A stretch of 13,646 nt of DNA from Limiplasma sp045538465 (GTDB lineage Bacteria > Bacillota > Clostridia > Christensenellales > Aristaeellaceae), in contig JAZSRK010000170.1 of NCBI GenBank assembly GCA_045538465.1, positions 1-13,646 on the forward strand. The letters run 5' to 3'. The notes under the pieces are model-generated. The model had not been told where the DNA came from. It saw only the letters and a list, made by a program, of their open reading frames with translations, and did no database searches. The translations under genes were made by a program, and so were the position numbers. Position 1 is the stretch's first letter. Each line of letters starts with the position of its first letter. Shown here in pieces: positions 9,375-13,646 of this stretch.

Positions 9375-9411
9375 CCATCCCGCCAAGCCGTCAGACAGCC
9401 GGGCGGGATGG
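9375..9411. repeat. Inverted repeat between convergent genes
   Basis: CCATCCCGCC (9375-9384) and GGCGGGATGG (9402-9411) form a perfect 10 bp stem with a 17-base loop, 13 bases past the stop codon of the leftward nucleotidase gene. There is no T-run on either side, so it may be an RNA 3'-end-stabilising stem or an atypical terminator for that gene. Confidence 0.6.
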
Positions 9412-9423
9412 ACATTCGATTCA

Positions 9424-11109
9424 TTATTCAGCAGCAGGAGCCTCGGGCACAGCCACGATGCGGCCCTGGCCGTAGGGCTCAGAGTACTCTTCGCCGACCA
9501 CGCCGCCGAGAACATCGACGATGTAGTTGATGAGCACCTGGTTGTCGATCATCACGTCTTCCTGCAGAAGCTTGTTGTCGGCAAACATGGTGTAGCCATC
9601 GCCCATGTCCTTGATCTTGTAGTTGTGGGAAGCAAGGGTGTAAACCTTCTCGGGATCAACGGGTTCGCCGCCGATGAGCAGGTTCTGCACGCGACGCTCG
9701 CCTTCCACGCCCACAAACATCTTGGCTTCGTCCATCACGACGGGGCTGGGCAGATAGGTGTGGATCTCGAAGGTCATGCCGCTCACCTGCAGGAAGCCGC
9801 CGAACTCGCCGGGCAGATCCTTCACGGAGAACTCAAGAGCATCCATGATCTCCTGACCGGTCACTTCGATAACGCACATGGAGTTGCCGAAGGGGTGCAC
9901 CAGCAGGATGTCGTTGAGGGTGATGTCGCCAGCCTTGATGGTGGAGCGGATGCCGCCGCCGTTCACGATGGCAACATCAGCGCCGGACATGGCACGGTAA
10001 GCATCGGCGCACAGGTCGCCCAGGTTGGTCTCGGCGTTGCGGATGATGCGGACGGACTTGCCGTTTTCATCCACAGCAACGGGATCGTAGATGATCAGAT
10101 CCACATCGGTCTTGGCGACCACTTCGTTCAGCTTGGCATCCAGAGCAGCGGTGGCATCCACTACAGCGGTGGCAACATCGTTTTCGATGTTAAACAGCTC
10201 GGGAGCGGATACTTCGTTGGGCCACATGTACACGCCGGTCTCCATGCTGCCATCGGGAGTGATGGTCAGGTAGCCGATGCCTTCCAGCTTGGTGCCGCAG
10301 GCAGCGCGCAGAACGGTCTCGCCGTCCTTGTTGAGCATTTCGACCTGATCGGTATCGTGGCTGTGGCCATCCAGCAGAACGTCGATGCCGGTGGTGTTGG
10401 CGATCACGTCAGCGTAGGTCCAGGGAGCGCACTCGGCTTCGTTGCCAAGGTGAGCCATGGCGATAACATAGGTAGCGCCTTCGGCGATGGCAGCGTCAAC
10501 AGCGCCCTGCACGCAGGTGTAGAGAGCTTCGCCGGTCTCATCCTGGCAGAAGCCATAGATGAAGTTGCCGTTTTCGTCCTGGAAGTACTTGGGGGCGGAA
10601 GAGGTGATGGTCTTGGGGGTGGAGATACCCACGAAGGCGACCTTCACGCCGTCGAATTCCTTAATGATGTAGGGATCCAGCACGGGAGCGCCGTCCTTGA
10701 CGAAGTTGCAGCTGATGTAGGGGAAGTTGGCCATTTCCTTCAGTTCGAAGAAGCGAGCCATGCCGTAGTCGAACTCGTGGTTACCGATGGTGGCGATGTC
10801 GTAACCCACGGCGTTCATCAGCTTGATGTTGGCTTCACCGGTGGTCATGGTGCCAACGGGCTCACCCTGAATGGAGTCGCCGTTGTCAACCAGCACCACA
10901 TGGTTGCCCTTTTCAACCAGAGCATCACGCACGCAAGCCAGACCGACGTAGCCAAAGCCACTTTCGATGCCGCAATGCACGTCGCTGGTAAACAGTACGA
11001 CCAGATTCTGCTGAAGCACGGGCGCTTCGACAGTTTCTGCAGTCTCGGCGAAGGCAACGCCGCTCAGCAGCATGCACAGCGCCAGAAGAAGACCAAGAAT
11101 CTTTTTCAT
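9424..11109 (-). CDS. Secreted 5'-nucleotidase / metallophosphatase (UshA-like)
   Basis: A 561-residue protein. Residues 1-21 are a classic signal peptide (KK, hydrophobic core, cleavage after AFA). The N-terminal metallophosphatase domain carries the dinuclear metal site: FTSDVHCG (D43, H45), DNGD (D75-D78), GNHEFDYG (N110, H111), AHLGNE (H220) and DGHSHD (H249, H251). The C-terminal 5'-nucleotidase domain has NAETNLGDLCADA (358-370), NGGGIRSTIKAGDIT (383-397) and GDGYTMF (503-509). It should dephosphorylate nucleotides, or perhaps cyclic nucleotides or UDP-sugars, outside the cell for nucleoside and phosphate salvage. No LPXTG anchor or S-layer domain is seen, so it is released or loosely wall-bound. 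AAGGAGG lies 8 bases upstream of the ATG and a strong promoter precedes it. Codon bias is strong, as in nifJ, suggesting abundant protein. It runs convergent with the GNAT gene and divergent from the thioesterase gene. Confidence 0.95.
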   Translation of the reverse strand: MKKILGLLLALCMLLSGVAFAETAETVEAPVLQQNLVVLFTSDVHCGIESGFGYVGLACVRDALVEKGNHVVLVDNGDSIQGEPVGTMTTGEANIKLMNAVGYDIATIGNHEFDYGMARFFELKEMANFPYISCNFVKDGAPVLDPYIIKEFDGVKVAFVGISTPKTITSSAPKYFQDENGNFIYGFCQDETGEALYTCVQGAVDAAIAEGATYVIAMAHLGNEAECAPWTYADVIANTTGIDVLLDGHSHDTDQVEMLNKDGETVLRAACGTKLEGIGYLTITPDGSMETGVYMWPNEVSAPELFNIENDVATAVVDATAALDAKLNEVVAKTDVDLIIYDPVAVDENGKSVRIIRNAETNLGDLCADAYRAMSGADVAIVNGGGIRSTIKAGDITLNDILLVHPFGNSMCVIEVTGQEIMDALEFSVKDLPGEFGGFLQVSGMTFEIHTYLPSPVVMDEAKMFVGVEGERRVQNLLIGGEPVDPEKVYTLASHNYKIKDMGDGYTMFADNKLLQEDVMIDNQVLINYIVDVLGGVVGEEYSEPYGQGRIVAVPEAPAAE

Positions 11110-11168
11110 GATGGTATCCTCCTTGGTAGGTGTTGAGTTGTGAGGAAAACAAGGTTTTTCCGTACTTT

Positions 11169-11196
11169 ATTATACCATATTGACCATGGTTTTCAA
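11169..11196 (-). promoter_or_regulatory. Strong sigma-A promoter of the nucleotidase gene
   Basis: On the - strand: -35 TTGAAA (11196-11191), 16-base spacer, perfect TATAAT (11174-11169) with a preceding TGG. The spacer contains the palindrome ACCATGGT, which might be part of an operator. Confidence 0.78.
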
Positions 11197-11226
11197 GGGG
11201 AAATGCTGGTCGGGCAGGTGGTTTTT

Positions 11227-11257
11227 TTGAGCAATAGTACCTGTTTTGTGGTATACT
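11227..11257 (+). promoter_or_regulatory. Promoter of the thioesterase gene
   Basis: Extended -10 TGG-TATACT (11249-11257) has a weak -35 TTGAGC (11227-11232) at a long 19-base spacing. It is divergent from the nucleotidase promoter only about 30 bases away. Confidence 0.6.
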
Positions 11258-11281
11258 GCTCTACGGTGCGTTTTGCGCTGT

Positions 11282-11288
11282 AAGGAGG
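11282..11288 (+). promoter_or_regulatory. Ribosome-binding site deciding the GTG start at 11297
   Basis: A perfect AAGGAGG sits 8 bases before GTG 11297. The in-frame TTG at 11246 lies within the promoter and is not usable. Confidence 0.88.
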
Positions 11289-11296
11289 AAACCAAA

Positions 11297-12034
11297 GTGA
11301 TACAACAACCTTTTTCACAAGATATTCTTTTGCAAACCAGCATGGTGGATGTGACCGGTCATTGGCAGCCGGGCTCTGTTTTTCGAGTGATGCAGGAGGT
11401 TTCCGGCGCTCATGCAGAGGGCTGGGGACTGGGTCGTCAGCCGCTGATGGAGGCAGGCATCGCATGGGTGCTGACCCGTGCCGCCTTCCAGATGGACGAG
11501 TACCCGTCTTACGGCCAGACCGTCACGGTGAAAACCTGGCCCGGTAAGGCACGCCACGCCTTTTTCCCCCGCCATTATACCTTTTTTGTGGATGGGCGGG
11601 AGATCGGGCGCAGCACAACGCTCTATGTGCTGATGGACATTCACGACCGCAAGATGGCAGCCCCCGCCCGCCTGCCGGGGCAGCTGCCGGAGTACGATAT
11701 TCCTGCGCCTCTGCCCACCCCGGGAGCCATCGCTCTGCCGGATGTAGCCGTGGAGGAGCGGGTGCATACCGTTCGTTATACCGATCTGGACTTTAACGGT
11801 CACGTGAACAACACCCGTTATCTGGACTGGTATGCGGACTGTTTCGATGTTGAGATGCACCAGCAAATGGAACTAGCGGAAGCAACAGTGCATTTTTTGC
11901 AGGAGATCCGCCCCGGCGAGCAGGTAACGCTGCAATTGCGCCGGGAGGGGGATAACGCTGTTTTGCAAGGCTTTGCCGAGGATATCCAGCGTTTTCAGAT
12001 GAAGGGCACTTGGCGCAGGCGAAAAGCGGATTGA
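11297..12034 (+). CDS. Acyl-ACP thioesterase (FatA/FatB family)
   Basis: A 245-residue protein with two hotdog domains in tandem, the normal size for bacterial acyl-ACP thioesterases. It hydrolyses acyl-ACP to free fatty acid in the cytoplasm. The first domain (about 8-130) has FRVMQEVSGAHAEGWGLG (29-46) and AGIAWVLTRAAFQM (53-66) on the long helix and next strand, then TVTVKTWPG (75-83). The second domain begins with the strongly conserved RYTDLDFNGHVNNTRYLDW (160-178), where N167 and H169 match the catalytic Asn and His of the plant enzymes. The chosen start is GTG 11297 with a perfect ribosome-binding site. It is preceded by its own promoter and followed 103 bases later by the decarboxylase gene, with no clear terminator between them, so some read-through is likely. 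The preferred chain length is unknown. Family assignment is firm. Confidence 0.92.
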   Translation: MIQQPFSQDILLQTSMVDVTGHWQPGSVFRVMQEVSGAHAEGWGLGRQPLMEAGIAWVLTRAAFQMDEYPSYGQTVTVKTWPGKARHAFFPRHYTFFVDGREIGRSTTLYVLMDIHDRKMAAPARLPGQLPEYDIPAPLPTPGAIALPDVAVEERVHTVRYTDLDFNGHVNNTRYLDWYADCFDVEMHQQMELAEATVHFLQEIRPGEQVTLQLRREGDNAVLQGFAEDIQRFQMKGTWRRRKAD

Positions 12035-12069
12035 TATAGTCGTTAAGCTGCACTTTCGCTGTATGTTCG

Positions 12070-12098
12070 TTGAAAACCGCCCAGCCCTGTGTTAAAAT
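12070..12098 (+). promoter_or_regulatory. Sigma-A promoter of the decarboxylase gene
   Basis: -35 TTGAAA (12070-12075), 17-base spacer, -10 TAAAAT (12093-12098), 39 bases before the start codon. Confidence 0.72.
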
Positions 12099-12125
12099 GG
12101 CAACGTTTTCATTTTGCGATTTACC

Positions 12126-12132
12126 AAGGAGG
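12126..12132 (+). promoter_or_regulatory. Ribosome-binding site deciding the ATG start at 12138
   Basis: AAGGAGG lies 5 bases before ATG 12138. An in-frame TTG at 12114 would place this site inside the coding region. Confidence 0.88.
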
Positions 12133-12137
12133 TTTCT

Positions 12138-13406
12138 ATGCCGAATTTTTCTTTGTCCGACGAGGTATTCTTTCAGGCGGCTGAGCAGTTTCAAACGCCT
12201 TTTCATCTCTACAGCGAGGCCGGTCTGCGCCAGAATGCCCGCCGCTTGAATGCCGCTTTTGGCAGCGTGCCTACCTTTAAAGAGTTTTTTGCCGTAAAGG
12301 CGCTGCCCAACCCTTCCGTGCTGCGCATCCTCAAGGAAGAAGGCTGCGGTGTGGACTGCGCCAGCTGGACCGAGCTGAAGCTGGCGGAGGCCTGCGGCTT
12401 TAGCGGCGACGAGATCATGTTCAGCGCCAACGATGTGCCTGCGGAGGAGTTTCGTCTGGCACGCGAATTGGGCGCCACCATCAACTTGGATGATGTGACC
12501 CATGTGGAAATGCTGCGGGAAAACGGCGGTATTCCGGAGGAGATCTGCCTGCGTTTCAACCCTGGCGGCACCTTCCGCATCGGCAACACCATCATGGGCG
12601 ACCCCGGCGATGCCAAGTATGGCATGACCCGGGAACAGCTCAGCGAAGCTTTGAAAAAGATGATCCCTGATGGGCTGAAGAAGTTTGGCCTCCACGCCTT
12701 CCTCTCCAGCAACACCACCGACCCGCTGTACTACCCGGCGCTGGCCAAGCTTTTGTTTACCGTGGGCAAGGAGCTGGTGGAGGAGACTGGTCTCACCCTC
12801 AGCTTTGTCAACCTGTCCGGCGGCATCGGGATCCCCTACCGCCCCGAAGGCGAAGTGGCCGATCTGGAAGCCATCGGCGCTGGCGTTGCAGAGCAGTACC
12901 GCAAGGCCTTTGCGGGCACCAAGATGCCTCCTGTAGCCATCAAGAGCGAGCTGGGCCGCTTTATGACCGGCCCCAACGGCTGGCTGGTGTGCCATGTGCT
13001 GCACGAGAAGAACATCCACAAGCGCTATATCGGTCTGGATGCCTCCGCTTGCGACCTGATGCGCCCCGCCATGTACGGCGCCTACCATCACATCACCGTG
13101 CCCGGCAAGGAGCATCTGCCCCATAACGATTTGGTGGATGTGACCGGCAACCTTTGCGAAAACAACGATAAGTTTGCCGTTGATCGCCTTTTGCCCCAGA
13201 TGGAGATCGGTGATCTGGTGGTCATCCACGATACCGGCGCTCACGGTCTGAGCATGGGCTACAACTACAACGGCAAGCTGCGCTGCAAAGAAGTTTTGCA
13301 TTGCGCTGATGGTTCTTTCCGGCTCATTCGCCGGGAAGAGCGCCCTGCGGATTATTTTGCAACGCTGGATGTGGATCCTGCGTGGGAGTTGCTGCGCAAG
13401 GCGTAA
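12138..13406 (+). CDS. lysA: Diaminopimelate decarboxylase-like PLP enzyme (fold III)
   Basis: A 422-residue protein of the alanine-racemase-like fold III decarboxylase family, the usual LysA length. It would convert meso-diaminopimelate to L-lysine and CO2, the last step of lysine synthesis. An N-terminal TIM barrel carries the PLP lysine in FFAVKALPNP (K54), CGVDCASWTEL (70-80), RFNPGG (139-144), HAFLSSN (186-192), the phosphate-binding SGGIGIPY (227-234) and KSELGRF (269-275). The C-terminal beta domain has DLMRPAMYGAYHHI (306-319), CENND (340-344) and HDTGAHGLSMGYNYNGKLR (364-382). Several positions differ from textbook LysA: CESGD is CENND, GAYG is GAHG, HIGS is FLSS and EPGR is ELGR. 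From memory this pattern recurs in a subgroup of anaerobe enzymes annotated as LysA, so activity is likely but not proved; another amino-acid decarboxylase is possible. The start is set by AAGGAGG. It has its own promoter and terminator and no dap genes alongside. Confidence 0.82.
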   Translation: MPNFSLSDEVFFQAAEQFQTPFHLYSEAGLRQNARRLNAAFGSVPTFKEFFAVKALPNPSVLRILKEEGCGVDCASWTELKLAEACGFSGDEIMFSANDVPAEEFRLARELGATINLDDVTHVEMLRENGGIPEEICLRFNPGGTFRIGNTIMGDPGDAKYGMTREQLSEALKKMIPDGLKKFGLHAFLSSNTTDPLYYPALAKLLFTVGKELVEETGLTLSFVNLSGGIGIPYRPEGEVADLEAIGAGVAEQYRKAFAGTKMPPVAIKSELGRFMTGPNGWLVCHVLHEKNIHKRYIGLDASACDLMRPAMYGAYHHITVPGKEHLPHNDLVDVTGNLCENNDKFAVDRLLPQMEIGDLVVIHDTGAHGLSMGYNYNGKLRCKEVLHCADGSFRLIRREERPADYFATLDVDPAWELLRKA

Positions 13407-13432
13407 ACAGGAAAAATAGTAAAGAAATGCAT

Positions 13433-13469
13433 AGCCGTACCGGGGAGGAAAGATCCGGTGCGGCTTTTT
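13433..13469 (+). terminator. Intrinsic terminator of the decarboxylase gene
   Basis: An 11 bp stem AGCCGTACCGG (13433-13443) / CCGGTGCGGCT (13455-13465) with one G-U pair and an 11-base loop is followed by a T-run ending at 13469. It begins 26 bases after the stop codon. Confidence 0.92.
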
Positions 13470-13482
13470 GTTTATATGTGGC

Positions 13483-13560
13483 TTTCCCAAGGGCCTAAGA
13501 CCCTTTGTCGGGGTCTGGGCTGAGCCCACGCACCCCCGTTTCCCGCCTTCCTTGGGGAAA
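13483..13560. repeat. Compact palindromic cloverleaf-like intergenic element
   Basis: An outer stem pairs TTTCCCAAGG (13483-13492) with CCTTGGGGAAA (13550-13560), with one bulge. Inside are two adjacent hairpins: AGACCC/GGGTCT (13498-13503 with 13511-13516) and GGGC-TGA-GCCC (13517-13527). The remaining part (13528-13549) is C-rich and unpaired. The G+C-rich block is sharply bounded by A+T-rich sequence on the right and contains no gene. The form suggests a dispersed palindromic repeat (REP- or MITE-like) or a structured RNA. Only one copy lies in the window, so dispersal is inference. Confidence 0.5.
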
Positions 13561-13593
13561 TTGCTTGTAGCTATAGCCAATATAATAAATTGA

Positions 13594-13602
13594 TGTTATA
13601 AT
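13594..13602 (+). promoter_or_regulatory. Extended -10 promoter for a gene beyond the right edge
   Basis: TGT-TATAAT (13594-13602) is a perfect extended -10 in an A+T-rich stretch (13561-13612). No good -35 is found 16-18 bases upstream; a second TATAAT occurs at 13581-13586. No coding region follows within the remaining 44 bases. Confidence 0.42.
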
Positions 13603-13646
13603 ATAAGTTGGTCAAACAGTTATTTCTGTCAGGTCGTTGAAAAACT

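Noticed and set aside
8164..9378. 404-codon open frame on the - strand opposite the NUDIX and GNAT genes
   Set aside because: It spans two terminators and a promoter of the real + strand genes and shows no family motif.
9310..11136. 608-codon open frame on the + strand opposite the nucleotidase gene
   Set aside because: It begins inside the GNAT terminator hairpin with no ribosome-binding site, its protein is a low-complexity mix of H, V, G, A and D typical of an antisense reading of a codon-biased gene, and the - strand frame has signal peptide and all catalytic motifs.
11246..11296. Longer N-terminus of the thioesterase from TTG 11246
   Set aside because: The extension would start within the -10 region of the promoter, and a perfect AAGGAGG lies just before GTG 11297.
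11793..13580. 595-codon open frame on the - strand opposite the decarboxylase and thioesterase genes
   Set aside because: It runs across two real genes, a promoter and a terminator, has no recognisable domain, and reflects the biased codons of the + strand genes.

Overview
The window looks like chromosomal DNA from an anaerobic, low-to-mid G+C Gram-positive bacterium of the class Clostridia, probably a gut Oscillospiraceae/Ruminococcaceae-type organism. The grounds are a pyruvate:ferredoxin oxidoreductase, strong AAGGAGG-type ribosome-binding sites, sigma-A promoters with TATAAT/TATACT boxes, compact intrinsic terminators, a Clostridia-type acyl-ACP thioesterase and an RsfA-like SANT/Myb regulator. 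The genus is inference; no rRNA or other phylogenetic marker is present. I see no phage, IS element, CRISPR array, tRNA or rRNA.

Layout. (1) Bases 1-2767 hold the C-terminal three quarters of nifJ on the + strand, ending at a strong terminator. (2) A convergent back-to-back terminator pair (2784-2876) separates it from a leftward two-gene operon (about 5946 to 2909) encoding two polytopic membrane proteins: a GT-C/PMT-like glycosyltransferase and a DUF6056-like protein, probably for a cell-surface glycan. (3) Divergently, on the + strand, lie an orphan solute-binding-like exported protein (6072-7112) and a Myb/SANT coiled-coil protein (7175-7960). (4) A NUDIX hydrolase (8085-8600) and a GNAT acetyltransferase (8746-9273) follow, each with its own promoter and terminator. 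(5) A secreted 5'-nucleotidase/metallophosphatase (11109 to 9424) runs on the - strand. (6) Divergent from it are an acyl-ACP thioesterase (11297-12034) and a diaminopimelate-decarboxylase-like PLP enzyme (12138-13406) with a terminator. (7) The right end carries a compact palindromic, cloverleaf-like intergenic element and an AT-rich stretch with an extended -10 box, probably the promoter of a gene beyond the window.

How they work together: mostly these are independent housekeeping units. nifJ serves fermentative energy metabolism, the thioesterase releases fatty acids from ACP, the LysA-like enzyme makes lysine from the peptidoglycan precursor meso-DAP, and the 5'-nucleotidase salvages extracellular nucleotides. 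The glycosyltransferase pair and the SBP/Myb pair are the less understood parts. nifJ and the nucleotidase gene show strongly biased codons (AAG, GGC, CTG dominate), suggesting high expression; the membrane-protein, SBP and GNAT genes do not. I found no convincing new multi-gene system. The items most worth a second look are the 3' structured repeat, the LysA-like enzyme with altered active-site motifs, and the cysteine-rich orphan SBP next to the Myb protein.
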